DNA of 64,000 bases from Streptomyces erythrochromogenes (GTDB lineage Bacteria > Actinomycetota > Actinomycetes > Streptomycetales > Streptomycetaceae): contig NZ_CP108036.1 in the NCBI RefSeq assembly GCF_036170895.1, positions 62,001 to 126,000 on the forward strand, read 5' to 3'. Below, one piece after another: positions 35,611-44,322 of this stretch. Both the position numbers and the translations under genes were made by a program. Below the pieces are notes generated by a model. That model saw nothing but the letters and a program-made list of their open reading frames with translations. It was not told the origin of the DNA and searched no databases. Positions within the stretch are counted from its first letter, which is position 1; every line of letters starts with the position of its first letter.

Positions 35611-36092
35611 TCGCCGCGCAACTGGAGAAGGCCGCTCCCTGGGCAGAGCGCAGGCCCGCCGTATGGGCGGGCACGCACCGGCCCGCCTGATCCCCTGCCC
35701 GGGCCCCGCCCCGGCGTCGGGCGGGTACGGCCTGCTGCCGGTGCGCGGACACGGCCGGCGCGGCGGCACCGGGCGTGGGCGTGGCCGGGGTGGGGCGAGG
35801 GGGGTGCGTCGCGCGCCGAAGGGCTGGTCGGCACGGGTGAATCGTCATCTAAGATTCAAGCTGGCCGCGGGGCCGGGGCTCGTCGCTGTGTGCGGCGACC
35901 GCGGAAGGGCCAGGCCGGCCGGTCGATGAGAGCGGCCCGTGTCAGGGGTTCCGGTTCCGGTCCGGACGGGGACCATCTGACGCTGATCATGAAGCTCCCG
36001 GGGAATCGCGTGCCGTCGGCGTGCGTCTCAGTGGTGTGAGATGCCCAGCCCGCACGCCCACGCACATGAAGACCGCCGGGGAGAAGTGAGGT
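35611..36092. other. intergenic region after the amidase fragment
   Basis: About 480 bases with no recognised gene. It is presumably the scar of the deleted amidase end plus the promoter of the kinase gene. Confidence 0.35.
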
Positions 36093-36767
36093 ATGGCAGT
36101 GATCTGCGTCGGAGGCATGATCGGGATCGGCAAGACGAGTGTGGCCGAACTGCTCGCCAAGGAACTGGGCAGCGACGTCTTCTACGAGAGCGTCGACGAC
36201 AATCCGATCCTTCCGCTCTTCTACACGGCGAGCCCCGAGGAGATCCAGGCGAGGCGCTACCCCTTCCTGCTCCAGCTCTACTTCCTGCAGACCCGGTTCG
36301 CCTCGATCAAGGAGGCGTACAAGCAGGGCGACAACGTCCTGGACCGGTCCATCTACGAGGACTGGTACTTCGCCAAGGTCAACCACGACCTGGGCCGGAT
36401 CAGCTCCCTCGAGATGCAGGTGTACGAGGGCCTGCTGGGCGAGATGATGCGCGAGATCGACGGCCTGCCGTACCGCAAGGCCCCCGACCTCATGGTCTAC
36501 CTCAAGGCGGACTTCGAGACGGTGCTGCACCGGATCGGCCTGCGGGGCCGCGACTTCGAGCAGGACGAGAGCCTCATCGAGTACTACCGCACCCTGTGGT
36601 CGGGCTACGACGACTGGGTGAACCTGCACTACTCGGCCAGCGAGGTCCTCGTCGTCGACATGAACCACACGGATGTCGTGCACAACCCCGACGACGCGGC
36701 CCGCGTGGTCCAGGAGGTCAAGGTCGCCCTGGCCGCGGTCAGGGCGAACGCCGCGACCGGCCTCTGA
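36093..36767 (+). CDS. deoxynucleoside kinase
   Basis: The 224-residue kinase has a P-loop (CVGGMIGIGKTSVAELLA), the substrate-proximal ESVDDNP, the DRSIYEDWYFAK motif with the catalytic DRS, and the LID arginines in GLRGRDFEQDESLIEYY. It matches deoxyadenosine/deoxyguanosine kinases of the dNK family, which phosphorylate salvaged deoxynucleosides with ATP in the cytosol. ATG 36093 is preceded by gagaagtgagg. It is transcribed alone and followed by a strong palindrome. Confidence 0.88.
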   Translation: MAVICVGGMIGIGKTSVAELLAKELGSDVFYESVDDNPILPLFYTASPEEIQARRYPFLLQLYFLQTRFASIKEAYKQGDNVLDRSIYEDWYFAKVNHDLGRISSLEMQVYEGLLGEMMREIDGLPYRKAPDLMVYLKADFETVLHRIGLRGRDFEQDESLIEYYRTLWSGYDDWVNLHYSASEVLVVDMNHTDVVHNPDDAARVVQEVKVALAAVRANAATGL

Positions 36768-36772
36768 CCGGG

Positions 36773-36818
36773 CAGGTCGTGGCCGCCTCCCCCGCGCGGG
36801 GGAGGCGGCCACGACCTG
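36773..36818. terminator. 46-bp perfect palindrome, probable terminator
   Basis: A 23-bp perfect inverted repeat with no spacer begins CAGGTCGTGGCCGCC, six bases after the kinase stop. It would form a very stable hairpin in RNA. Confidence 0.75.
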
Positions 36819-36894
36819 GGGACGATGCCCGGGCACCCGGCGGGTGGCGACGATCAAGGCACTGCCGTACACACGCCGGAATCGGAGCCTCACC

Positions 36895-37086
36895 ATGCTG
36901 AAGTGGACCCTGCGCGCCACCGCCGTCCTCGCCGTCGCCGCCGCGATCGCCGCCCCCGTCGCCGTGCCCGCACCCGAAGCGACGCCCACCGCACCCTCTG
37001 CCGCCGTCACCGCCGCCGCGCCCGAGGCCGGGCTCGCCTCCCCCGCGAGCGGGACGACGGAGTGGGGCCACCCCGTCGCCCTCTAA
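36895..37086 (+). CDS. small secreted peptide
   Basis: The 63-residue product has an N-terminal signal peptide (LKWTLRATAVLAVAAAIAAPVAV), a Pro/Ala/Thr-rich spacer, and a short C-terminal tail GTTEWGHPVAL. No cysteine and no known family are seen. ATG 36895 follows atcggag at a suitable distance. It stands alone between the kinase terminator and the barstar-like gene. It may be a small exported peptide of unknown role. Confidence 0.5.
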   Translation: MLKWTLRATAVLAVAAAIAAPVAVPAPEATPTAPSAAVTAAAPEAGLASPASGTTEWGHPVAL

Positions 37087-37171
37087 GAGGCGGACCGGGG
37101 GGCCGCCGCCCGGGCCTGCGGGGCCGTTAATCGCTCGGTCCTCCGGCAAGTGCCGTGCAAGGATCCCGTCC

Positions 37172-37951
37172 ATGCCGCCGACGCCCACCCTGACCGATCG
37201 ACGCTCCCCCTGGGTCGTGTTCACTTCCCCGACCGACCCGTGGCTGGCGTCGGAAACGGCCGCGCTCGTGCAGCGCAACGGGCTGGTCCTGCGGCTGGAC
37301 GGCCGGGAGATGCGGGATGCGGCGTCCGTCTTCCGCACGTTCGCCCGGGAGTTGTCGTTCCTCGGCTACTTCGGCCACAACTGGGACGCGCTCGTGGACT
37401 GCCTCCACGACTGGCACGGCTCCGGGCACGGCGATCAGGACCTCGCGATCCTGATCGACCACGCGGACGACCTGCTGATGTCGGACTTCCTCGGGCTGTT
37501 CGTGTCGGTCCTGGCCCAGGCTGCCTGGAACTCCAACCTCCGCCTGGACGCCGACGGCGAGCTCGACGAGTGGCGTCGGCCTATGGCCCAGCACTTCGTC
37601 TTCCTCCTGGACCACACCGCTCCCGTCGCCTTCGCGGAAGCGGCGGCCCGCGGCATGGACGTGGCGGTGGCGCTCTCGGACGGCCGCCTGCTCGTCACCC
37701 TGACCGACGTCGACTGGCCCGGTGGAGATCCCGCGTCCGCGCCCTGGACGGCCGGCCCGCTCTCCTTCGCGGATGAGGAGATCCTCAGCGGCATGAACGT
37801 CCAGGCCATCACGCTGTTCCGCGAGCACCTCGGCTGCTCGATCCACGAGGCCCTGGCCATCCTCCAGTCCCGCTCCGACCACCTGCGCCGAGGAGTTCCG
37901 GCTGGGCGAGGTGTCGGTGGCCGCGCCGGTGCGGGGCCCGGCGGGCCCTGA
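37172..37951 (+). CDS. barstar-family protein
   Basis: The 259-residue protein contains a barstar-like domain at about residues 40-130 (LRLDGREMRDAASVFRTFARE, FGHNWDALVDCLHDW). A C-terminal half of unknown type follows (FADEEILSGMNVQAITLFREHLG, SIHEALAILQSRSDHLRR). Barstars bind and inhibit ribonucleases of the barnase/SaI14 type. No barnase-like gene is near. The last 20 residues (GVPAGRGVGGRAGAGPGGP) look non-native. A neighbouring frame reads AEEFRLGEV there, so a terminal frameshift is possible. Confidence 0.75.
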   Translation: MPPTPTLTDRRSPWVVFTSPTDPWLASETAALVQRNGLVLRLDGREMRDAASVFRTFARELSFLGYFGHNWDALVDCLHDWHGSGHGDQDLAILIDHADDLLMSDFLGLFVSVLAQAAWNSNLRLDADGELDEWRRPMAQHFVFLLDHTAPVAFAEAAARGMDVAVALSDGRLLVTLTDVDWPGGDPASAPWTAGPLSFADEEILSGMNVQAITLFREHLGCSIHEALAILQSRSDHLRRGVPAGRGVGGRAGAGPGGP

Positions 37952-38096
37952 ACGGGGAGGCGGGTGGGGTGTTGGGCCGTACGCGGCGGGTGGGTGCGCC
38001 CCCGCTCACCCCGTCGGGGGAACGGTCGGTGCTTCGCGTGGCGGGAGGTGGTCTACTGCGGCTCGACCAGCGGAAACCTTCGCAACAGGAGGCAGC

Positions 38097-38564
38097 ATGA
38101 GCGACGTGGACCTCGACTTCGAACCGCCTGCGGAAGCCAGTGGGAGCGACACGTTCCCGATGCGGGCGGGGACCCTGCGCAGGAACGGCCATGTGCTCAT
38201 GGACGGCTTTCCCTGCAGGCTCACCGACGTCTCGATCTCGAAGTCGGGTCAGCGCGGCCAGACCGAGGTGAACCTCACGGGGATCGACATCTTCACCGGC
38301 GAGAGGCACGAGGACATGCACCCCTGCGCCCACGACGTGCAGGTACCGGTGGTCGTCCTCACCGAGTACGTGCTGACCGGCATCGACGACGGGTACCTCT
38401 CGCTCGTGGGCGAGTCCACGGGCGAGGCCAGGGACGGCATCGCGCTGCCGGAGGGCACGCTCGGCCGGGACATCGAGAGCGACTTCGCCGCCGGCAGGGG
38501 CGTCCGCGTCGCCGTGACCCGCGCCATGGGCCGGGAAGCCGTCACCGGCCACCGCGCGGAGTAG
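38097..38564 (+). CDS. homologue of eukaryotic translation factor eIF5A
   Basis: The 155-residue protein aligns along its length with eukaryotic eIF5A (human eIF5A1, 154 residues, recalled from memory). Shared segments are DLDFE and TFPM at the N-terminus, LRRNG, GIDIFTG, HEDMHP, DGYLSL and LPEGTLG. The hypusine loop, STSKTGK in human, is SISKSGQ here, so Gln52 takes the place of the modified Lys50. The length and the acidic N-terminus point to the eukaryotic rather than archaeal form, and bacteria normally use EF-P in this role. ATG 38097 has a strong aggagg at 38087-38092. GC content matches the surroundings, so any transfer is not recent. No deoxyhypusine synthase is seen in the window. 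The function here is unknown. Confidence 0.9.
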   Translation: MSDVDLDFEPPAEASGSDTFPMRAGTLRRNGHVLMDGFPCRLTDVSISKSGQRGQTEVNLTGIDIFTGERHEDMHPCAHDVQVPVVVLTEYVLTGIDDGYLSLVGESTGEARDGIALPEGTLGRDIESDFAAGRGVRVAVTRAMGREAVTGHRAE

Positions 38565-38677
38565 CGAGCCCCGCGGCGGCCGGTGCGCAGCGGCCGGCTG
38601 CCGCGGCCCCCGCCGACCGGATCCTCAATCGGAACGCCTCGACCGCCGCCCGCCCGGGCGGATGGGCGGGCGGGCGG

Positions 38678-40168
38678 TCAGTGGGTGCGGAGGGTGGCGG
38701 TGTACACGTCCGTACGGTTGCGGGGCGCGTCGGAGTGGGTCTCGGTCAGGACCGCCCGCACTCCCTTGCCGTCCGCTGCCAGGCCCTGGTAGTCGCCGAG
38801 GAAGTAGCCCCCGGCGAACGGCGCCTGCAGCCAGTCGAAGACCCGCGAGACCTGTCGTTCGCTCTGCCGCTCCGGGTCGCCGTGCGGCAGCGTGGCCAGC
38901 TGGTAGGCGGTGGGCAGGGTGGTGGTGTCGCCGGGCTCCAGGAAGCGCAGGTCGTAGTAGGTGAGTGCGACGGTGCCCCGTTCGTCGACCGCGATCGACG
39001 GGGAGAAGGCCGGCACGCCCGGGGGGCTGATCAGCTCGGGGCTCCCCCAGGTGCGTCCGCCGTCGGTGGAGCGCACGAGCTGGACGGAGTCGAAGTCGCC
39101 GCCGGAGAAGTCCGAGCCTTCGTAGGCCATGTACAGGGTTCCGGTCTTCGGGTCGACGGCCGGGCTGGGCAGGGTGGATGCGGCGCGCAGTGCCTTGGCG
39201 GGGTCGTTGGGGTGGACCTCCGGTACGGAGGTGTCCCGGGCGACGGTGGTCGGGGCGCTCCAGGTCCGGCCGGCGTCGGTCGAGGTGACCATCGCGTAGT
39301 GGGCTTCGGTGACGGTGCTCAGGTCGTCGGAGTAGGTGATCCGGTCGAAGAAGTCGTACAGGGTGCCGGTGCGGGGGTCGACGACGATCACGTGGCCGAT
39401 GGTCTGGGTATTGGGCACGGCGGCGGTGTCGACGAACGGCCGGGCCTTGCTCCAGGTGCGGCCGCCGTCGCGGGTGAGGGAGATGTAGCCGGGGCCGTCG
39501 AGGGAGCTCGGGCCGGGCGGGTCGTTGTCCAGGCGGTTCCAGACCTGGTAGGCGGTGCCCTTGCGGATCGGGTCGGCGGTGAGGGAGGGCTTGTCGTTGA
39601 AGAACGGCTGCTCGTCGACGTGCGTGGTGGTGAGGTGGTGCCAGGTGCGGCCGCCGTCGCGGGAGGTGGCGGCCAGGAGGGCGCTGCGGGTGCTCCGGGT
39701 GAAGTCGACGCCTTCCCCACTGGCGTAGACGGTTCCGTCGGGGCCGGTGCTCACCCAGGGGTCGGTGGCCCGTTCGTAGTCGGCGCCGCCCGGGGCGCAG
39801 AGGCTGAACGGCAGCGTGCTGCGGTGGAAGGTGCGGCCGTCCGTGGTCCAGGAGGCGACCAGGCCGCGGGCGCCGCCGTCGTTCCAGCGGTCCTGCTGGT
39901 ACACGGTGACCACGCGCTCGGGGTGGTTCGGGTCGACGGACAGGTACGGCTCGACCTCGGTGCCCGGGTAGACGACGCTGTCGGGGGACCTGGCGCCGAT
40001 GGTGCAGTCCGCGTACGGGTCGCCGTGGGACACCCTGACCAGGGGTGCGCCGTCCGGGGCGGCGCCGGGGCCGGGGTTGCGGTCTGCGGTCGCGGGGGTC
40101 GCGGCGGTGACCGTGGCGAGCAGGAGCGCAGCAGCGGCGGCAGCGGCCAGGGGCGGGAAGGCGCGCAT
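38678..40168 (-). CDS. secreted sialidase-like (BNR/Asp-box) protein
   Basis: The 496-residue protein has a Sec signal peptide (AAAAAAALLLATVTAATPATA) and a beta-propeller with at least four Asp-boxes (SRDGGRTW, TRDGGRTW, STDAGRTW, STDGGRTW). FRIP-like Arg positions are not certain, so sialidase activity is not proven. Related proteins are annotated as exo-alpha-sialidase or BNR-repeat glycosidases. ATG 40168 follows ggaggagatcc. It is a single exported gene, with the eIF5A gene convergent to it. Confidence 0.8.
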   Translation of the reverse strand: MRAFPPLAAAAAAALLLATVTAATPATADRNPGPGAAPDGAPLVRVSHGDPYADCTIGARSPDSVVYPGTEVEPYLSVDPNHPERVVTVYQQDRWNDGGARGLVASWTTDGRTFHRSTLPFSLCAPGGADYERATDPWVSTGPDGTVYASGEGVDFTRSTRSALLAATSRDGGRTWHHLTTTHVDEQPFFNDKPSLTADPIRKGTAYQVWNRLDNDPPGPSSLDGPGYISLTRDGGRTWSKARPFVDTAAVPNTQTIGHVIVVDPRTGTLYDFFDRITYSDDLSTVTEAHYAMVTSTDAGRTWSAPTTVARDTSVPEVHPNDPAKALRAASTLPSPAVDPKTGTLYMAYEGSDFSGGDFDSVQLVRSTDGGRTWGSPELISPPGVPAFSPSIAVDERGTVALTYYDLRFLEPGDTTTLPTAYQLATLPHGDPERQSERQVSRVFDWLQAPFAGGYFLGDYQGLAADGKGVRAVLTETHSDAPRNRTDVYTATLRTH

Positions 40169-40466
40169 ACGGGATCTCCTCCGGGCCTGGGCGGCCGTTC
40201 GGTGCGGGACCGTCGTGGTCGGCGGGCGGGGGTGGGGTGACGTGATGACTCGGCCTGGTGTTCTTCGGCGTCGTGGCCGGGGCCCTTGATGGGCCGAACG
40301 GCGTGCTCTTCCCCGGCGTCGCCGAGGTGCACGGCGGACGTGCTCGGGCGGACGCGCACGGGCGGGCCCTCCCCCGAACGGGCGCCTCGACGGGCACCCG
40401 CCTCCCGGCGGCCGGAGGATCGGTGCGGGGACACGCGACGGGGCGGATCACGGGAGCGGATCAAGG
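40169..40466. other. divergent promoter region
   Basis: About 300 bases between the divergent sialidase-like and metallopeptidase genes. No gene or clear motif was recognised. Confidence 0.35.
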
Positions 40467-41462
40467 ATGCCGAACACCGCCGGTTGCTCGAAGAGGACGC
40501 GCGTCGTGGTGCTGACGGGCGTGCTGGCCCTTGCCGGGGTCGTCGTGACGGGGTGCGGCGGCGGGGCGCGCGACGGCGGGCAGGTGCCCGGGGCGGGGCC
40601 GCACCCGCAGGCGGCGCGCTCGGGCCGGGTCAGCGTCGTCTACGAGACCGGTACGGTCGCACCGCAGGACCGGCAGGTCGTGGCGCTGATCCGGAAGTCC
40701 GGGGTGCTGGAGCGGTCGGCCGACTGGGTGAACAGGACGCTCGCCCTCCCGCACGACCTGGTCGTGAAGGTCACCGCCGACGTGCCGCGCGGCGTCACCG
40801 ACGCCGTCACCCAGCCCGACGGCAGGACGATCTTCGTCCCGCCGCCGTTCCTGGCCGAGATCGAGAAGGCCTTCGCCGATGTCGTGAAGACCGTCGAGCG
40901 GCCCGTGCCGTTGACGGCGTCGCAGTACAACACCGACGACCTGACCGTGCTGTCGACGGAGTTCATCTTCGGCCACGAGATGGGCCATGCGCTGCAGCGC
41001 CAGTTGCTGCTGGCCAACCTCGGCCTCGAAGAGGACGCCGCCGACGGCTTCGCGTCCTTCTACACCGTCAACGAGGTCGGGCCGGGGCCGTCGCTGGCCG
41101 CCGCGGTCCTCTTCGACGAGATCGCCCGCAAGGAGGGCCGGCCGACCCTGGAGGGCATGTCGAGCGACCACCCGGTCACCCAGCAGCGGGCCTACAACTT
41201 CCTGTGCTACCTGTACGGCAGCGACCCGAAGAAGTACCAGCGGTCCCTGGTCGACAGCGGCTATCTCCCGAAGACCCGCGCCCCCTTGTGCCCGCAGGCG
41301 TGGGCGATGCTGGACTACGGCTGGTGGACCCAGCTCCAGCCGCACTTCAGCCCGGCGTTCAAGGCCCGGGGTGACGGGGAGCAGAAGAAGGCGCATGCGC
41401 GGCTGGTGGCGGAGACGCAGGCCCTGGCGGAGCGGATCGACGAGATCCGCAGCAGCCAATGA
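40467..41462 (+). CDS. DUF4344-type zinc metallopeptidase lipoprotein
   Basis: The 331-residue protein has a lipoprotein signal peptide with lipobox VVTG-C, so it should be anchored outside the membrane. It carries the zinc motif FGHEMGHAL and the downstream third ligand region LEEDAADGFASFY, as in gluzincin-like DUF4344 metallopeptidases. Further conserved parts are MSSDHPVTQQRAYNFLCYLYG and CPQAWAMLDYGW. The substrate is unknown. ATG 40467 follows caagg. Confidence 0.8.
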   Translation: MPNTAGCSKRTRVVVLTGVLALAGVVVTGCGGGARDGGQVPGAGPHPQAARSGRVSVVYETGTVAPQDRQVVALIRKSGVLERSADWVNRTLALPHDLVVKVTADVPRGVTDAVTQPDGRTIFVPPPFLAEIEKAFADVVKTVERPVPLTASQYNTDDLTVLSTEFIFGHEMGHALQRQLLLANLGLEEDAADGFASFYTVNEVGPGPSLAAAVLFDEIARKEGRPTLEGMSSDHPVTQQRAYNFLCYLYGSDPKKYQRSLVDSGYLPKTRAPLCPQAWAMLDYGWWTQLQPHFSPAFKARGDGEQKKAHARLVAETQALAERIDEIRSSQ

Positions 41463-41559
41463 GCCGGTCCCGCCCATGAGACCGTCCGCCGCCGGCCGGT
41501 GGCCGGCCCTGTGGGCGGGGCGCGACGCGCCGGTGCCGGACGGGCGCCTGGCACACGAC

Positions 41560-41960
41560 GCGGCGGCCACTTCCCGGCGCGCAAGAGGCCGACCAGCAGC
41601 CCGTACGGCTCGCCGCGCGCGGGGTCCGTCGGGTGCGGCTCGTCGACCATCGTGCGCAGCCGGGCCTCCAGGGCCCGCGCCTCGGCACCGGTGAGCCAGA
41701 GGTGGCGCAGGACGGTGTGCGAGGCCCTGGCCGGGCGGGCTCGGCAGCGTCTCTGCGAGGGCTGCGTTGATCAGGAACTCCGGGCCGACCGCCGCGTCCT
41801 GGTGCAGTGTGAAGCCTCTGCCGACCAGGGCGGAGTACTGCTCGGTGCCGCCGCGTACCCGGCGGGTCTCGGCCAGGCGGACCAGGCCCGCCTCGCGCAG
41901 CACGCGCACGTGGTGGCCGATGGTGCCCTTGCTCATCTCCAGCACCTGGGCGAGCTGGCC
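41560..41960 (-). pseudogene. ArsR-type regulator remnant, 5'-truncated and frameshifted
   Basis: The frame enters abruptly with GQLAQVLEMSKGTIGHHVRVLREAGLVRL, the winged helix of an ArsR-type regulator, then EQYSALVGRGFTLHQDAAVGPEF and AALAETLPS. Near 41725 it shifts by one base and continues as HTVLRHLWLTGAEARALEARLR and GEPYGLLVGLL. The first 30 or so residues are replaced by DNA belonging to the neighbouring phosphatase fragment on the other strand. Confidence 0.7.
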
Positions 41961-41981
41961 GCAAAGGCGCAGGAGGCCCAG

Positions 41982-42467
41982 GGCGAGGAGCTGTTCGCGA
42001 CCGCCGTGCTCATCGAGTACGACAGCCTGGCGCACCGGGTGCCGGTGACCGACCACGGGCACGTCGAGCCGGTCCTCATCTCCCGCGGCGAGGTACGGGT
42101 CCTGAGCGGCCTGCCGGCGCTGCCGCTGGGCCTGGGCGGCCTGGCCGAGACCGGCACGGCTGCGGTGTGGCGCCACCGGTTCGCCCGGGGCGACATCCTG
42201 CTGCTGGTCACTGGCGGGCTGGTGGAGCCCCGCGACACCGACGGCGACTTCTACCCGCTGGTGAACCGCCTGCGCCACCGGTTCGCGGACCGCCCCGCCC
42301 CCGGACCCGCCGACGTCATCAACTTCCTCGACACCGACCTCCCCCGCCACACCCGCCTCCACGACGATGTCGCGATGATGGGCGGCGGCGGGCACCGCAA
42401 CGGTGGCCGGCGGATCCCCGGGGGTGAGCAGTGGTCGAGGTCGCACAGCACGGTGCGTTCGGCGTGA
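41982..42467 (+). pseudogene. PP2C/SpoIIE phosphatase remnant, 5'-truncated
   Basis: The frame begins inside a SpoIIE domain: ELFATAVLIEYDSLAHRVPVTDHGH, LPALPLGLG, FARGDILLLVTGGLVEPRD, LRHRFADRPAPGPADVINFL and HDDVAMM. It ends at TGA 42465. Everything upstream (membrane or sensor part and the first metal-binding motif) is missing. The break at about 41960-41985 coincides with the break of the ArsR relic on the other strand, so one deletion probably removed both 5' ends. Confidence 0.72.
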
Positions 42468-43309
42468 ACAGTGTCGGCATGGAGGGCCGGCCGTTCCCGT
42501 TGGGCTTCAGCGTCCGCGAGGGCGGGGCGGGGGTGTGGCGGGTGGCCGCCTGCGCGGCGCAGGCGGGCGAGTTGGCCGACCTGCTCGTCGCCGCGGCCAC
42601 GGCGAACGGCGCGGTCGCGGTGGTGTCGCTGGAGACCAACTCCTACCTGGACGAGGACTGGCGGCCGTTGCCGCCCTCGCTGATCGCGGCCGACCTCGGC
42701 GTGCCGTGCACGGTCCACCCCCTGGGGTCCTGGGCGTCCGGCACGCACGGACTCGCGGAGGAGCTCCTGGTGATGGACCGCGCTCTCCTGCCCCGTTTCC
42801 TCGACGGCACCTGGTCGCCGTACGAACTGTCCCTGATCGACGTGCCCGCCGACGTGACCGCGGACCGGCTCGACGAGGTCGCCCTCGTACTCGGCACGGC
42901 CCGCGGCGACGAGCCGCTCCTGAGCCGTCTAGAAGACTCCCGGGTCTGGTTCTCGGGCCACGACGACTGCTACGTGCTGCTGGAGACCCGCGATCCCGCC
43001 CTGCCGGCCGCGGTCCTGGCGCGGCTGCTGGCCCTGCTGGCCGGCTCCGCCCTCACCGGCCTCCCCGGCCTCGCCGAGGGGCCCTCGGTGCGCGTTCCCG
43101 AGCCCGGGCCCGGGCCGGCCGAGCAGCTGATCGCCGCCGCACCCCATTGGATCGGGGCGCTGGGTGAAGTCACCGAGGACCGGGTGATCATCGGGCTGGC
43201 CGCCCTGCCGCGGCCGTGGCGGCTGGACGTTGCGTTCCCGCAGCGGGCCGACTTCACGGCGACCCTCGACGTACGCAGCGGCACATGGCGGATCACGCCC
43301 GCGGAGTAG
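42431..43309 (+). CDS. hypothetical protein, 292 residues
   Basis: No family is recognised. The soluble acidic protein has regions FPLGFSVREGGAGVWRVAA, VVSLETNSYLDEDWRPLPPS, SRVWFSGHDDCYVLLET and FPQRADFTATLDVRSGTWRI. There is no signal peptide or membrane helix. GTG 42431 is used, with ATG 42479 as an alternative. The first codons overlap the end of the phosphatase relic, which may mean that the two were once an operon. Confidence 0.55.
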   Translation: MVEVAQHGAFGVNSVGMEGRPFPLGFSVREGGAGVWRVAACAAQAGELADLLVAAATANGAVAVVSLETNSYLDEDWRPLPPSLIAADLGVPCTVHPLGSWASGTHGLAEELLVMDRALLPRFLDGTWSPYELSLIDVPADVTADRLDEVALVLGTARGDEPLLSRLEDSRVWFSGHDDCYVLLETRDPALPAAVLARLLALLAGSALTGLPGLAEGPSVRVPEPGPGPAEQLIAAAPHWIGALGEVTEDRVIIGLAALPRPWRLDVAFPQRADFTATLDVRSGTWRITPAE

Positions 43310-43401
43310 GAGGCGTGGGCCCCCGGGGGGGGGGCGGCGGGCCGTGCGGGATTCTCGGAACGCGGGCCCGCCACCGCGCCCCACGCCAAGGAGGCCTGAT
43401 C

Positions 43402-43745
43402 ATGCAGCTCACCGTTCTCGGTGCCACGGGCCCCATCGGCCGGCAGGTGCTCCGGCAGGCCCTCGCGGCCGGGCACCGGGTCACCGCACTGGTCCGTGAC
43501 CCGGCCCGGCTGCCGGAGCGCGGTGACGCGCGCGTCACCGTCGCCATCGGCGACGCCGCCTGCGCTGCGGACGTCGAGGAGGCGGCCCGGGGCAGCCAGG
43601 CCCTGATCTGCGCCCTGGGACCGGGCAAGGACTACAGGTCCGCTCTCGCCACCCGCACCGCCGGGCCCGTGCTGGAGGCCATGGCCGCAGCCGGCGTGAC
43701 GCGCCTGGTCTGGCTCTCGGCCCTCGGCTCGGGCACCACCGTTCG
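43402..43745 (+). pseudogene. NAD(P)-binding (NmrA-like) protein, 3'-truncated
   Basis: A good Shine-Dalgarno (aaggaggcc) precedes ATG 43402. The product begins with a Rossmann motif (LTVLGATGPIGRQVLRQAL) and continues as an atypical short-chain dehydrogenase (GHRVTALVRDPARLPERG, ALICALGPGKDY, GVTRLVWLSALGSG). At about codon 114 the similarity stops and the frame runs on antisense to the transglycosylase gene. The C-terminal 90 or so residues are lost. Confidence 0.65.
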
Positions 43746-43917
43746 CGTCCGGCGCGATGCGCACGCGGACGTCCCGGAAGCCGAAACGCGGGGTGGCGCG
43801 CGGCGGTTCGCCCGTCACGGTCGCGGTCCAGCCGTCCCGGCCGGGTATGCGGAAGACGCCCGGCCGGGAGGTCCCGGCCGGGCGTCTATTCGTGTGCGTC
43901 GGCTGCCCGCTGGTGGC

Positions 43918-44322
43918 TTAGTACCAGTGGTGGGTCTGCCAGAAGTTCCAGGCGCCGACGGGGCTGCCGTAGCGCTCGTTCATGTAGTCCAGGCCCCACT
44001 TGATCTGGGTGGCCGGGTTGGTCTTCCAGTCGGCGCCCGCGGAGGACATCTTCGAGGCCGGCAGGGCCTGGACCAGGCCGTACGCGCCGGAGGAGGCGTT
44101 CGTGGCGGTGTGGTTCCAGCCGCTCTCGCGGGAAACGATGTTGTTGAAGGCCGCGAACTGCGCCGGGTCCTTGATCATCTGCTGGGCGATCGCCTTGGCG
44201 CTCGTCGGGGCCGCCTGGGCGGGAACCGTGGCGAGCATGGAGCCGGCGACACCGAGGGCGACGACGGTGCCCGCGAGGGCCTTCTTGGAGGCGGCGATGC
44301 GGCGGATGACGGAGTTGGACAC
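43918..44322 (-). CDS. secreted transglycosylase-like protein
   Basis: The 134-residue protein has a signal peptide (KKALAGTVVALGVAGSMLATVPAQAA) and a short lysozyme/SLT-like domain. This contains FAAFNNIVSRESGWNHTATN (probable catalytic Glu), SGAYGLVQALPASKM and the C-terminal AWNFWQTHHWY. This small family acts on peptidoglycan outside the cell. GTG 44322 is chosen because ggaagg sits about 8 bases before it and the signal peptide then has normal length. An upstream ATG at 44361 would add a poor N-terminus. Confidence 0.8.
   Translation of the reverse strand: MSNSVIRRIAASKKALAGTVVALGVAGSMLATVPAQAAPTSAKAIAQQMIKDPAQFAAFNNIVSRESGWNHTATNASSGAYGLVQALPASKMSSAGADWKTNPATQIKWGLDYMNERYGSPVGAWNFWQTHHWY

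Noticed and set aside
30350..36039. Two frames of over 1200 codons overlapping the LAL regulator on both strands
   Set aside because: Composition is that of shadow frames. The LAL gene explains the region with clear ATPase and LuxR motifs.
37172..37951. Barstar-barnase toxin-antitoxin pair
   Set aside because: No ribonuclease-like gene lies on either side. The neighbours are a secreted peptide and the eIF5A homologue.
38097..38564. Reading the eIF5A homologue as bacterial EF-P
   Set aside because: EF-P is longer (about 185 residues, three domains) and lacks GIDIFTG, DGYLSL and LPEGTLG. The two-domain eIF5A layout fits instead.
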